DNA of 64,000 bases from Desulfuromonas sp. (GCA_021162745.1 JAGGYC010000086.1:1-64000); one strand, 5' to 3'. Counted from the first letter of the stretch, positions 34,092 through 43,385 are shown. The notes: generated by a model not told the origin, from the sequence alone. A program made the numbers and translations.

Positions 34092-34773
34092 GATTATCCG
34101 CGATGCGGACGTTGTCTGTCACTCTGTGGTGATGTCCAGCCTTGAGGATGTCCATGGGTTTCAGGCCGGCAGTTTTGTTGTTGCGGACGGGGCCGCTGAG
34201 GTTGTTGTCAAAACGACTACTCAACAAGACGAGCAGATTGATCAGGGGGGCGTTGTTGAGCCTGATATTAATGTTGAAGCATTGCGTCAGCAGGCGTTTG
34301 CCGAAGGGCGTCAGGCAGGATTTGATGAGGCGGAAGCACAGCTCGGCACCTTGACGCAGTCTCTGGCTGCGGCCTGTACTGAACTGAGCACTCTGCGGCA
34401 AAAAATGCTCGAACGCAGTCGTGAGGATATGCTGCGGCTGGTGTTGGCGGTGGCTGAGCGGATTGTCCTGGTTGAGCTTGTCGTTCATCGTGATGCCGTT
34501 AATCGTACGGTTCAGCAGGCCATTCAGGCCGCAGTTAGCGCTGAGGAGTTTCATATCAAGATCAACCCTGACGACATGCAGATGGTTCAGGAGCATAAAC
34601 CGCTGTTTATCGCTAGCTTGAGCGGCTTGAGCAATATTGAGTTTGTTCCTGATCCAACGGTGACCGCAGGAGGTTGTATGCTTGAATCGCCCAAGGGGCG
34701 GGTAGACGCGACCATCGAGGCTCAACTCGATGAGATTGCCCGGAACTTACGCGAGGCGCTAGAGGAAGGCTGA
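34078..34773 (+). CDS. fliH: Flagellar export ATPase regulator FliH
   Basis: About 231 residues. It has an Ala/Gln/Glu-rich helical middle (ALRQQAFAEGRQAGFDEAEA) and a C-terminal V-ATPase E-like domain (RLVLAVAERIVLVEL, INPDDMQMV, GGCMLESPKGRVDATIEAQL). It binds and restrains FliI. ATG 34078 overlaps the end of fliG by 14 bp; its stop overlaps the fliI start. Confidence 0.93.
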   Translation: MSSSKIIRDADVVCHSVVMSSLEDVHGFQAGSFVVADGAAEVVVKTTTQQDEQIDQGGVVEPDINVEALRQQAFAEGRQAGFDEAEAQLGTLTQSLAAACTELSTLRQKMLERSREDMLRLVLAVAERIVLVELVVHRDAVNRTVQQAIQAAVSAEEFHIKINPDDMQMVQEHKPLFIASLSGLSNIEFVPDPTVTAGGCMLESPKGRVDATIEAQLDEIARNLREALEEG

Positions 34774-36098
34774 TGGCAAACCTCGAATCACGGATAAGGG
34801 ACTGTAAAACCCTGCGGGTATGGGGCAAGGTCACCAAGATCGTTGGATTGGTGGTCGAAGGCTACTGTCCAACCGCCTCGGTCGGTACGCTGTGCGAAAT
34901 TCAACCCCTCGACGGCAGCGAGGCCGTTGCTGCTGAAGTGGTTGGTTTTCGCGAAGGGCTGGCCTTGCTGATGCCCCTGGGTGAACTGCGTGGATTGGGT
35001 CCCGGCAGCCTTATTCGGGTGCTGCGCAGTAGTGCCAGTATGGCCGTGGGGGAAGCTCTGCTCGGCCGGGTTGTCGATGCCATGGGCCATCCTATTGATA
35101 GTTTGCCTGAGCCTGTTCTTGATCGTGAGATGCCGGTCTATTCATTGCCGCCGGGACCGATGCAACGGCGTAAGATCGCCGAACCACTGGATCTGGGCGT
35201 GCGGGCGATTAATGGCTTGCTCACCTGCGGGCGAGGCCAGCGGATGGGGATCATGGCCGGTTCAGGCGTCGGTAAAAGTGTTCTGCTTGGGACCATGGCG
35301 AAACATTCGCAGTCTGATATAAACGTGATTGCCCTGATTGGCGAGCGTGGACGTGAGGTGCGCGAATTTATTGAGCGCGATCTCGGCGAAGAGGGTTTGG
35401 CCCGTTCCGTGGTGCTGGTTGCGACCTCCGACCAATCACCGTTGTTGAGGATGCGTGGTGCTTTTGTCGCCACCACCCTGGCCGAATATTTCTGTCAGCA
35501 GGGGCACAATGTGCTGTTGATGATGGACTCAGTAACCCGCTTCGCCATGGCGATGCGTGAGGTTGGGCTTGCCATTGGCGAGCCACCAACCACCAAAGGT
35601 TATACCCCGTCGGTCTTTGCTACCCTGCCCAAGTTGCTGGAACGAGCCGGTAGCTTTAAAGGACAGGGCAGCATCACCGGTCTTTATACCGTGCTTGTCG
35701 AAGGTGATGATATGAACGAGCCTATCGCCGACGCTGTCCGTTCCATCCTCGATGGTCACATCGTTTTATCACGAGCTCTGGCGGCCAAAAATCATTATCC
35801 CTGTATCGATATCCTCCACTCTGCCAGCCGCGTTATGCGCGATATTGTGACCGATGAGCATGTTCAGTGTGGCGCGAAGATCCGTGAAATTCTGGCCACC
35901 CACAAAGAAGCCGAGGATCTGATCAATATCGGCGCCTATGTTTCCGGAAGCAATGATAAAATCGATTATGCGATTTCGAGAATTGACGCTGTTAATGAGT
36001 TTTTGTGTCAGGGAATGAATGAGCGTGATGATCTCGCTGGAACGTTGGCGGCGATGAACGCATTGGTCCTCGATCGCCGTGCTGAGCACCGCGAATAA
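34773..36098 (+). CDS. fliI: Flagellum-specific ATPase FliI
   Basis: A 441-residue F1-beta-like ATPase of the export apparatus. Walker A is AGSGVGKSVLLG; Walker B region is VLLMMDSVTRFA; ERGREVREFIE and the PPTTKGYTPSVFA segment are conserved. The ATG overlaps the fliH stop (TGATG). Confidence 0.97.
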   Translation: MANLESRIRDCKTLRVWGKVTKIVGLVVEGYCPTASVGTLCEIQPLDGSEAVAAEVVGFREGLALLMPLGELRGLGPGSLIRVLRSSASMAVGEALLGRVVDAMGHPIDSLPEPVLDREMPVYSLPPGPMQRRKIAEPLDLGVRAINGLLTCGRGQRMGIMAGSGVGKSVLLGTMAKHSQSDINVIALIGERGREVREFIERDLGEEGLARSVVLVATSDQSPLLRMRGAFVATTLAEYFCQQGHNVLLMMDSVTRFAMAMREVGLAIGEPPTTKGYTPSVFATLPKLLERAGSFKGQGSITGLYTVLVEGDDMNEPIADAVRSILDGHIVLSRALAAKNHYPCIDILHSASRVMRDIVTDEHVQCGAKIREILATHKEAEDLINIGAYVSGSNDKIDYAISRIDAVNEFLCQGMNERDDLAGTLAAMNALVLDRRAEHRE

Positions 36099-36244
36099 AT
36101 CCTGAAGTAATTCCCCTTATTTTTTTGCCCTCAGCGACCGAAGAGTAACAAAACGGTTCCTCTTTGTTGTCGACGTACGTCTTGTTCGTGTCAGGTTTTG
36201 CCACCGTCGTCAAGTCTGCGGACCTCCTATGGATGGATTGAGCA

Positions 36245-36685
36245 ATGAAACCATTTAAATTACAAGTTGTCCTGGAGCATCGCCAGCGGCTGGAAGATCA
36301 GGCCCGGCAGGGCTTGGCCAATGCGGTTCAGCAAGAACGTCAGGTGGTGGTGGAGATCGCACAACACACTCAAGAACTTGCCGAGACCAGTCGTGATTAT
36401 GAACAGCGACAGTTGCAAGGGATGGATGCGCGGGAGTTTATCCTCTATGAAAATCAGCTCAACCATAAACGGCAACTGTTGATTGATCTGGAAAAAAAAT
36501 TACATACCACTCAGCAGCAGGTGCTGGCGAGCCGTAAAGCACTGGGTGATGCGAGCAGAGATAAAAAATTGTTGGAGAAACTTAAGGAGAAAAAGGCGAT
36601 TGAGGAAAAACAGAAGCTGCAACGCCTTGAGATGGCACAGCTTGATGAAGTGGCAATTATGTTCCGTGATGAGGATGGAAAATGA
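36245..36685 (+). CDS. fliJ: Flagellar export chaperone FliJ
   Basis: A 146-residue, almost wholly coiled-coil protein that stimulates FliI. It starts MKPFKLQVVLEHRQRLEDQAR, the usual FliJ opening. It overlaps the next gene by 4 bp (ATGA). A 146-bp gap to fliI shows no clear feature. Confidence 0.9.
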   Translation: MKPFKLQVVLEHRQRLEDQARQGLANAVQQERQVVVEIAQHTQELAETSRDYEQRQLQGMDAREFILYENQLNHKRQLLIDLEKKLHTTQQQVLASRKALGDASRDKKLLEKLKEKKAIEEKQKLQRLEMAQLDEVAIMFRDEDGK

Positions 36686-37185
36686 AGATAATCCGTGGTG
36701 TATTCATCGTGTTGAGTCTGTTGGTCGTGATTCACGGCAGTGGTGAAGCCGTTGAGGACTTCCAGGCGCTGGATACCGAGATAAGCTCGGTTGAGGAGCG
36801 GCGGCTGATTGTTAAGTTCAAGGAACAACAACAGAAAAACAAACAGCAGCTTGTGGCACTGGAAAAGGAAAAAATAGAGCTAAACCTGCTCCGAACCGAG
36901 GTCGATAAGAGGCTGGACGCGTTGACGTTGCTGCGGCGTGAAATTCAAGGGCTGCTCGAAGAAAAGGATGCCCGGGAATTGGAAAAAGTGGCTGAGCTCA
37001 GTCAGATGTACAACAGGATGGAGTCCGTTCGAGCCGCTCAGATTATCAGCGAGCTTGATCGCGAACTGGCCATCGGCATTCTCTCGGGAATGAAGGCGAA
37101 GAGTGCCGGCAAGGTGCTGGCGAATATCGGCGGAGAAAAAGCTGCTGAACTCAGTACCGCATATTCAACGCTCAAAGAAGACTAA
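36682..37185 (+). CDS. MotE-like periplasmic flagellar protein (MgtE-N fold)
   Basis: A 167-residue protein. An N-terminal signal/anchor segment (IIRGVFIVLSLLVVIHGSGEA) leads to a long coiled coil (~30-110) and a C-terminal MgtE-N-like helical domain (ARAAQIISELD-like SVRAAQIISELDRELAI, MKAKSAGKVLANIGGEKA). This layout matches MotE, a flagellar-motor periplasmic scaffold known in epsilonproteobacteria, often placed between fliJ and fliK. It is translationally coupled to fliJ. Confidence 0.82.
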   Translation: MKIIRGVFIVLSLLVVIHGSGEAVEDFQALDTEISSVEERRLIVKFKEQQQKNKQQLVALEKEKIELNLLRTEVDKRLDALTLLRREIQGLLEEKDARELEKVAELSQMYNRMESVRAAQIISELDRELAIGILSGMKAKSAGKVLANIGGEKAAELSTAYSTLKED

Positions 37186-37204
37186 ACGAAAGGAGGTGGG
37201 GTAG

Positions 37205-38698
37205 ATGCAAGCAATGCCGATAGTTAATCAACCAATGCCATCGCCACCAAAGGTTGCCGGCAAAGAGTTTGGCAAGGAATCTGGCAAGGAATCTGGCAAG
37301 GTATCTGGCAAGGTATCTGGCAAGGTATCTGGCAAGGTATCTGGCAAGGAATCTGGCAAGGTATCTGGCAAAGAGTTTTTGCCGATGCTGGATCAAGCGG
37401 CGGCAAAGGGTCAGGATGATGTCGATCTGGCTGGTGCGGCAATGGTTAGCGATGCAGTGGTTGTGGAATCCGTCGAACCGGCTACGGCGGATCTTCTGGC
37501 AGGGGCTTTTGCTGCTGAACCTGTTGAGGCGATGACCGCTTCGGCACCCCTGACCGTGGTTGCCGCCGACAACAGCGAGCCATTGGTTGCTGATCTTGGG
37601 CAGCCGTCGTTAGTGCCTGGTCTGGTTGATGATGTAGTGACAGGGCAACAACCGTTAGTTGAAGCACGATCCGCCAATGCTCAAGTTGCCACGCGACAAT
37701 CTCAACAGCACGCAGCTGATGTTGCAAACGTTGTTGCAGAACAGGTTGCGACCAGCCAGTTGAAAAATGAGATGATTGCCCCGAGTGTGATAAGGGGTGA
37801 GGTGGTTCAGGCTGTGTCTGATGATTTACAGCAGCAGGTTAAAGATCCTCTCGCGCTGCCGGTTACTGTTGTCGAAGATTTTGAGGCCGAGGTTCCGCAG
37901 GCGGATAAAAAGATTACCGATCCACGCTTTGCCGATCTGCTCAATAAGCCGGATGTTGAAACGGCTTTGCGCCAAAGGCAGGCTCCTGTTAAGGCTGCTG
38001 CGGTTGCGGCTGTGCCGTCAGGAATGTCGAGCGAGGTGGCGGCAACAGGAACGGTAGCGACTGAGAGTGGCGAAGCTGTCGCTAATGCTTTGGCGATGGG
38101 AGAGGGTCAAGATCATGGTGGGTCGGCTGAAGCACTGATGAATCGACCGGCCATGGATGTGTCTCAGGCATCCCATCATGCCGCTGCGGCAGCGCATAAT
38201 CATGCTGCGCCAACCTCGGCAGTGAATTTCGATGAGGCCGTGATCAGTTTGCGCAATGGTGTGACGGTTCCAGAAAGCCGTATCGTTGACCAGACCCTTG
38301 AACATCTGTCGATCCATGCCCGTGGTGACAGTAGTGCAGTGACTGTGAAACTGCACCCTGAAGAGTTGGGGGAGTTGCAGTTGCGAATGGTGATGGAGGG
38401 TGATCAACTCAAGGTTCATCTTCAGGCGCAAAATCAACAGGTTCAAGATGTACTGGAACGACACTTTCCGCGTCTGCGCGATGCCTTGCAGGAGCAGGGG
38501 CTGACTGTTGAAGATTTCCAGGTCAGTGTCGATTCAGGCAATCAGGAACAGCAGCAGTCGGCAGCGGGACAGGACGGTTCCTCGTGGGCAGCTGATCAAT
38601 TCTTCGCGTCAATGGATGACGCTGTTGTTGAACAGGTTGCTGAGGTCGCGAGCGTGGCATCAAACGTCGGTGGTCGTGGTATCAGTGTGCGGATTTAG
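37205..38698 (+). CDS. fliK: Flagellar hook-length control protein FliK
   Basis: A 497-residue molecular ruler that sets hook length and switches export specificity. The C-terminal switch domain (~360-470) is well conserved: VTVKLHPEELGELQLRM, LKVHLQAQNQQVQDVLERHFPRLRDALQEQGL. The N-terminal two thirds are Ala/Val/Gln-rich and low in complexity. Residues ~19-58 are ten GK(E/V)(S/F) units coded by a 12-bp tandem repeat. AAGGAGGTGG precedes ATG 37205. Confidence 0.93.
   Translation: MQAMPIVNQPMPSPPKVAGKEFGKESGKESGKVSGKVSGKVSGKVSGKESGKVSGKEFLPMLDQAAAKGQDDVDLAGAAMVSDAVVVESVEPATADLLAGAFAAEPVEAMTASAPLTVVAADNSEPLVADLGQPSLVPGLVDDVVTGQQPLVEARSANAQVATRQSQQHAADVANVVAEQVATSQLKNEMIAPSVIRGEVVQAVSDDLQQQVKDPLALPVTVVEDFEAEVPQADKKITDPRFADLLNKPDVETALRQRQAPVKAAAVAAVPSGMSSEVAATGTVATESGEAVANALAMGEGQDHGGSAEALMNRPAMDVSQASHHAAAAAHNHAAPTSAVNFDEAVISLRNGVTVPESRIVDQTLEHLSIHARGDSSAVTVKLHPEELGELQLRMVMEGDQLKVHLQAQNQQVQDVLERHFPRLRDALQEQGLTVEDFQVSVDSGNQEQQQSAAGQDGSSWAADQFFASMDDAVVEQVAEVASVASNVGGRGISVRI
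37259..37378 (+). repeat. In-frame 12-bp tandem repeat (10 units) in fliK
   Basis: Ten consecutive 12-bp units: GGCAAAGAGTTT, then GGCAAGGAATCT x2, GGCAAGGTATCT x4, GGCAAGGAATCT, GGCAAGGTATCT, and GGCAAAGAGTTT. Each encodes Gly-Lys-Glu/Val-Ser/Phe. Units differ by one to a few bases, so slipped-strand change of copy number would keep the frame. Confidence 0.97.
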
Positions 38699-38716
38699 AT
38701 CCGCAGGAGGTAACTT

Positions 38717-39382
38717 ATGGCAGATGTAGCAAGTGTTTCAAATGCGTCAACAGGAGCGGCGTTGTCCTCAGCATTGTCCAGCGGGCCAACCTCGCTGGGT
38801 AAGGAAGACTTCCTGACGCTGATGGTGGAACAACTGAAGAATCAGGATCCGATGAACCCTGCGGATGCGACGGAATTTACCGCCCAGTTGGCTCAGTTCA
38901 GTTCGCTGGAACAGCTGTTTAATATCAATGATAACCTCGAAAGTATGGGCGATACCACGGGCGAGGTACAACGCTTATCGGCTCTGGCTCTTATCGGTAC
39001 TGAGGTGGTGACAACATCGTCCGGGTTCACCTTTAACGGTTCACCTTTGAAGCTGGGCTATGATCTTGACGCGCCCGCCAGTGAAGGCAGTCTGTATATC
39101 CGTGACGCGGCGGGCAATACTGTGGGTAGCTTCCCGTTGTCAGACATGGATGCCGGACGTGGTTTTGTCGAGTGGGACGGCACCGATGGCAACGGTAATA
39201 CTCTGATTGAGGGAACGTACACCCTGGGTGTCTCCGCGTTTAACGGTGATGACGCCGTGGCGGTGACCCCGCTGATTCGCAGCCGGGTTATAGGGGTTGA
39301 TCTGGTCGATGGCGGCGATATGCTGGTCACCGATTCGGGGGACTTCCGCCTTGCCGATGTTGAAAGTGTGCGCGGCTATTAA
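38717..39382 (+). CDS. flgD: Flagellar hook cap protein FlgD
   Basis: A 221-residue hook scaffolding protein. N-terminal LGKEDFLTLMVEQLKNQDPMNPADATEF is the family signature. The C-terminal part has the FlgD Ig/tudor-like folds (WDGTDGNGNTLIEGTYTLGV). AGGAGG precedes ATG 38717. Confidence 0.96.
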   Translation: MADVASVSNASTGAALSSALSSGPTSLGKEDFLTLMVEQLKNQDPMNPADATEFTAQLAQFSSLEQLFNINDNLESMGDTTGEVQRLSALALIGTEVVTTSSGFTFNGSPLKLGYDLDAPASEGSLYIRDAAGNTVGSFPLSDMDAGRGFVEWDGTDGNGNTLIEGTYTLGVSAFNGDDAVAVTPLIRSRVIGVDLVDGGDMLVTDSGDFRLADVESVRGY

Positions 39383-39394
39383 GGAGGAGATGGC

Positions 39395-39778
39395 ATGACC
39401 GATAAACTGTTTATTCTGCCGCAGCCGGTTCAGGGGCCGACAGCAAAAAAAACTGTCGTAACAGGCAACAAACAGAGCAGTGGTCCGACTTTTGGACAAT
39501 TTCTCGATGCCAGCATGAATGGCGGTGGCGTGCGGTTTTCCAAGCACGCTACGTTGCGGATGCAGAGCCGGGGGATACAAATGAGTGCAACAGATCTCGG
39601 CAGGCTAAACCAGGCGGTCAAAATGGCCGATGAAAAAGGGAGCCGGGATTCACTGGTGTTGCTCGACAGTACGGCACTGGTGGTCAGTGTCAAGGACAAT
39701 ACGGTGGTCACCGTTGCCGACAAGGAACAGCTCAAGGGAAACGTATTTACCAATATCGATAGCGCAGTTATCGCTTAA
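39395..39778 (+). CDS. TIGR02530-type flagellar operon protein
   Basis: A 127-residue small protein typically found between flgD and flgE. Its core FSKHATLRMQSRGIQM and the end with VVSVKDNTVVTVADKEQLKGNVFTNIDSAV match the family by memory. The function is not firmly established; hook assembly is likely from its position. Confidence 0.85.
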   Translation: MTDKLFILPQPVQGPTAKKTVVTGNKQSSGPTFGQFLDASMNGGGVRFSKHATLRMQSRGIQMSATDLGRLNQAVKMADEKGSRDSLVLLDSTALVVSVKDNTVVTVADKEQLKGNVFTNIDSAVIA

Positions 39779-39850
39779 CCGGACCGGTCCTCGTGTAGGG
39801 GGTCCGCGGGATGCCAATCGTCTGTGGCATATCCAAGGGAGATTAAAATT

Positions 39851-41596
39851 ATGGGAATCCAAAGCTCGTTGTACAGTGGCGTAAGTGGTCTGAATGCCAA
39901 TGGTAATGCTCTGACCGTGCTGGGTAACAACATTGCCAACAGTAACACCATCGGCTTCAAGGCCAGTCGTACGGTTTTTTCCGATCTGCTGTCGGCAGAG
40001 ATCGCCGGTTCCGGCGGCACCTCACAGGTGGGTCGTGGTGCTGGTCTGTCCACAGTGGATAATATCTTCAGTCAGGGCACCTTTGAGTCGACGGAATCCA
40101 ATACCGACCTGGCTATAGAAGGCCCCGGTTTCTTCATGGTCAGTAATCCGAACGAAGCGAGTGTCAACTATACTCGTGCCGGGGCGTTCCGCTTTGATGA
40201 GACCGGAACCCTGGTCAGTCCCGAGGGTTATGCGGTGCAGGGATATATGCTCAATGACGAGGGTGAGACCGTGGGTGATATCACCAATGTACAGATTGAG
40301 ACCCGCTCTTTCTCGCCGGCCAATCCAACCAGCAAGCTCTCCTTGGCCACCAATCTCAATGCCAACGACACTTATCTGGGGACAACAGGGGACGGTGTGT
40401 CGCCGTTTGATGTTGCAGATCCGGCGGATTCCAGTAATTATGCCTCCTCGGTGCGCATTTTTGATTCGTTAGGACGCGAGCATCTGGCAACCACCTATTT
40501 CAATAAGCTGGACCCGGCCGATAATCCATCCGGTGTCATGCAATGGGAAGCCCATACCGTAGTAGCAGAATCTGAGGTGGAGGGCCCGGCTCAGATTGCT
40601 GCTGATGATGCGAATTTGGCGGCGGCAAAAGCGGTTGTCGCAACCCTGGTGGGAGATCTGGATACGGCAAATGAAGATTTGGCGGATGCTGATGCAGCGT
40701 TGGCTGCAGCCAACGCTGCTGTCGCTGCAGATGATGGCTCAGATCCCGTAGTGACTGCAGCTCTTGTTGCTGCTCAGGCTACTGCTGTGGCTGATCAGAC
40801 AGCAGCGGCTGTGGCGCAAGCCACAGCTCAGACCACATATGACGCCGACTATCCTGGTGCTGCTGAAGAACTGGCTCTGGCTGAAACGGCAGCTTCGGAC
40901 TGGGTTGAGGTCGGGCGCAGTATCCTCTCCTTTGATACCGGTGGTCGCCTGGTTAATGTCAAGGAGATTAATGGCAGTATTGCCGATGGCCCATCGGATA
41001 ATGCTGATCGAGGTTACGATGCCGATGGCGACCTCTACCTCAGCAGTGTTCCGGGCGGTGGATATCCCCTGACCACCGATGTGGATGAGAGGGATCCACA
41101 GCCGACGGTCAGCACCGCCGAAGACGCGTTGAGTTGGGTGAATGAGTCTGACGATACTCAGCAGTTAGCCATCACCTTCGGCGCCACCCAGTATTCCAGT
41201 GAATCGGATGTGATTTCGCAGTCTCAGGATGGCTATGCCACCGGTACGTTGGTCAGTTTGACGGTGGATAATGATGGTAATATTCTCGGTAACTACTCCA
41301 ATGGCGAACCGCGCAAACTGGCCAAGATTGCTTTGGCGAAATTCTCCAACCCGCAAGGGCTGGTGAAAGTAGGCAACAACATGTTTCAGTCTTCCGATAA
41401 TTCGGGAACACCGATCGTTGGTACCGTCGGCTCCGGTGTCGGTAAGATCTTTACCAACTCCCTGGAGATGTCCAACGTCGATCTGGCACAGGAATTCGTC
41501 AAGATGATTACCACCCAGCGTGGCTTCCAGGCCAACTCCAAGATTATTACCACCACGGACGAGCTGCTCGGTGAGTTGATCAATCTTAAGCGTTAG
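39851..41596 (+). CDS. flgE: Flagellar hook protein FlgE with long Ala-rich insertion
   Basis: A 581-residue hook subunit. The conserved N-terminal LYSGVSGLNANGNALTVLGNNIAN and C-terminal LEMSNVDLAQEFVKMITTQRGFQANSKII form the D0 coiled coil. Residues ~245-350 (nt ~40580-40905) are an Ala/Asp/Val-rich insertion that breaks the usual link between WEAHTVVAES and SDWVEVGRSILSFDTGG; it looks like a helical hairpin. ATG 39851 follows AAGGGAGA; a frame 27 bases upstream is unlikely. Confidence 0.94.
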   Translation: MGIQSSLYSGVSGLNANGNALTVLGNNIANSNTIGFKASRTVFSDLLSAEIAGSGGTSQVGRGAGLSTVDNIFSQGTFESTESNTDLAIEGPGFFMVSNPNEASVNYTRAGAFRFDETGTLVSPEGYAVQGYMLNDEGETVGDITNVQIETRSFSPANPTSKLSLATNLNANDTYLGTTGDGVSPFDVADPADSSNYASSVRIFDSLGREHLATTYFNKLDPADNPSGVMQWEAHTVVAESEVEGPAQIAADDANLAAAKAVVATLVGDLDTANEDLADADAALAAANAAVAADDGSDPVVTAALVAAQATAVADQTAAAVAQATAQTTYDADYPGAAEELALAETAASDWVEVGRSILSFDTGGRLVNVKEINGSIADGPSDNADRGYDADGDLYLSSVPGGGYPLTTDVDERDPQPTVSTAEDALSWVNESDDTQQLAITFGATQYSSESDVISQSQDGYATGTLVSLTVDNDGNILGNYSNGEPRKLAKIALAKFSNPQGLVKVGNNMFQSSDNSGTPIVGTVGSGVGKIFTNSLEMSNVDLAQEFVKMITTQRGFQANSKIITTTDELLGELINLKR

Positions 41597-41630
41597 CGCA
41601 GTCTGGCTGTGACTATTTTTGAACTTCATA

Positions 41631-41669
41631 ATGCCGAAAAAATTCGTTACGGGTTTTTTCGGCATTTTT
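41631..41669 (+). terminator. Terminator after flgE
   Basis: 12-bp perfect stem ATGCCGAAAAAA (41631-41642) / TTTTTTCGGCAT (41654-41665), an 11-nt loop, then T-run to 41669. It ends the first large flagellar operon. Confidence 0.9.
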
Positions 41670-41822
41670 ATGTTTGTCTTGGCTGCTAAGAGGGGGATTA
41701 GCTGTTTCATCTGAGGCGATAACGGTGTAAAATACAGGATTGTTAATCGTTTACTCTGCTTGGCGACCGTTTATGCATGGGGCACGCTGCGGAAAATAAC
41801 TGCAAAGGGTTGAAGACGTTTT

Positions 41823-42593
41823 ATGGATATTTCAACAATACTGGGTGCTGTCGCTGCGTTTGGCTTAATGATTGCCGCCATGATGAATGGTGGCTCCATA
41901 CTGCTGTTCATTGATCCTGCCTCACTGATGATTGTCGGCGGCGGTACGATTGGATCGACTTTGATCCATTACCCTTTTAAAGAATTTTTCCGTGCCATCG
42001 CCGTCGCCAAGAAAACCCTCTTTCACAAAGACCAGGTTCCAGGTGATATTATCGGTCAGTTGATTGAGTATGCCGGTAAGGCACGTAAGGAAGGAATCCT
42101 GTCGTTGCAGTCTGTCATGTCCCAGGTTGAAGATCCTTTTTTCCTTAAAGGGTTGCAGATGGCCGTTGACGGTCAGGAACCTGAGGCCCTTAAAGAGATG
42201 ATGGAACGTGAGTTGGAGTACGTTCAGGAACGTCATGAAAGTGGTGCCGAAATTTTTACCACCATGGCTGCCTATGCGCCGGCCATGGGGATGATCGGCA
42301 CCCTGATCGGTCTGGTGCAGATGCTGCAGACCATGGACGACCCGTCCTCCATCGGTCCGGCGATGGCGGTGGCATTGTTGACCACTTTTTATGGTGCGGT
42401 GGCTGCCAACGTGTTGTTTACCCCCATGTCCGGGAAGCTCAAGCATCGTTCAGCGTCTGAGATGTTGTGCAAGACCCTGATTGCTGAAGGGATGAACTCG
42501 ATCCTCGCCGGAGAAAACCCGCGGGTCATGGAACAGCGACTCCACGCTTTTGTCGCACCGAATTTGCGCGAAAGCAATTTTAATAAAAAATAA
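41823..42593 (+). CDS. motA: Motor stator protein MotA
   Basis: A 256-residue stator subunit with four membrane segments. The signature EIFTTMAAYAPAMGMIGTLIGLV, with TM3, and the cytoplasmic loop with charged residues facing FliG are present. It lies between the flgE terminator and motB. The Shine-Dalgarno is poor. Confidence 0.95.
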   Translation: MDISTILGAVAAFGLMIAAMMNGGSILLFIDPASLMIVGGGTIGSTLIHYPFKEFFRAIAVAKKTLFHKDQVPGDIIGQLIEYAGKARKEGILSLQSVMSQVEDPFFLKGLQMAVDGQEPEALKEMMERELEYVQERHESGAEIFTTMAAYAPAMGMIGTLIGLVQMLQTMDDPSSIGPAMAVALLTTFYGAVAANVLFTPMSGKLKHRSASEMLCKTLIAEGMNSILAGENPRVMEQRLHAFVAPNLRESNFNKK

Positions 42594-42629
42594 TGGCTTG
42601 TTGGCAAGATCAAGGTCGCGGAGACTGCG

Positions 42630-43370
42630 GTGGCGAAAAAACCAAAAAAACAACCTGAAGGAGCTCCAGCGTGGATGGTGACTTATAGTGACTTGGTCAC
42701 CCTGCTGCTGACATTCTTTGTCCTGTTGTTATCCATGGCCAATATGGATGATATCAAATTCAGTCAGGCTGCGGGATCTCTCCAGGGCGCTTTCGGGGTG
42801 TTCGGCGGCATGGATCGCAAGGAGATCTCTGCGCCGGCAGTGGTTGAAATTACCCCTATCCATGACGATATGGTGCAGCGCATATATACACGGATCGTGA
42901 CCCAGATGAATCGTTTACGTCTTGATCCGTCCATCAAGCTGGTCAAGGATCGCGGAGCGGTGATTCTGCAGATCAATGAGTCTATCTTGTTTCGAGCCGG
43001 ATCTGCCGAGTTAAAACCGACAGCACTGCCGGTGCTGGCAAAAGTTGCCGGTTTGATTCGGCCATTGCCCCTACAAGCGCGGATAGAAGGACATACGGAT
43101 GATATCCCCTTTAGTCGTAAGGACATGAGTAACTGGGATCTGTCTGTTGGACGCTCAATTTCAGTGCTGAAATATTTCCAGGCCAATGATCTGTTTCCCC
43201 TCGACCGGATGTCGGCCGTTGGCTATGGGGCTGAAAAACCCCTGGTTCCCAATGATACGCCGGAAAACAGGGCAAAGAACAGGCGTGTTGAGTTTGTTCT
43301 TGAAAGCTTGGGGGATTACAGGGAACAGTTACCCTATTTAATTGATGCCAATGAACAGTTGCCTTTCTAG
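42630..43370 (+). CDS. motB: Motor stator protein MotB
   Basis: A 246-residue stator anchor. The N-terminal membrane segment MVTYSDLVTLLLTFFVLLLS holds the ion-binding Asp (SDL). The C-terminal OmpA-like peptidoglycan-binding domain has IEGHTDDIPF and SAVGYGAEKPLVPN. The LLLTFFVLLLS pattern is seen in both proton- and sodium-type stators, so ion use cannot be told. The start is GTG 42630. Its stop lies in the 20-bp repeat shared with etfB. Confidence 0.95.
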   Translation: MAKKPKKQPEGAPAWMVTYSDLVTLLLTFFVLLLSMANMDDIKFSQAAGSLQGAFGVFGGMDRKEISAPAVVEITPIHDDMVQRIYTRIVTQMNRLRLDPSIKLVKDRGAVILQINESILFRAGSAELKPTALPVLAKVAGLIRPLPLQARIEGHTDDIPFSRKDMSNWDLSVGRSISVLKYFQANDLFPLDRMSAVGYGAEKPLVPNDTPENRAKNRRVEFVLESLGDYREQLPYLIDANEQLPF

Positions 43371-43385
43371 GAGCCTGTCGGGCTT
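43366..43385. repeat. 20-bp sequence shared with 14723-14742
   Basis: Second copy of TCTAGGAGCCTGTCGGGCTT, again carrying the stop codon of the gene it follows (motB). Confidence 0.6.

Noticed and set aside
37172-37535. Frames with Leu-Ala-Arg-Tyr repeats on both strands, and a CRISPR-like look
   Set aside because: They are other reading frames of the 12-bp tandem repeat in fliK. There are no spacers, so it is not a CRISPR array.
41777-41796. TTGGCGACCGTTTATGC upstream of motA as a sigma54 promoter
   Set aside because: One base too long between -24 and -12 and a poor -24 match.
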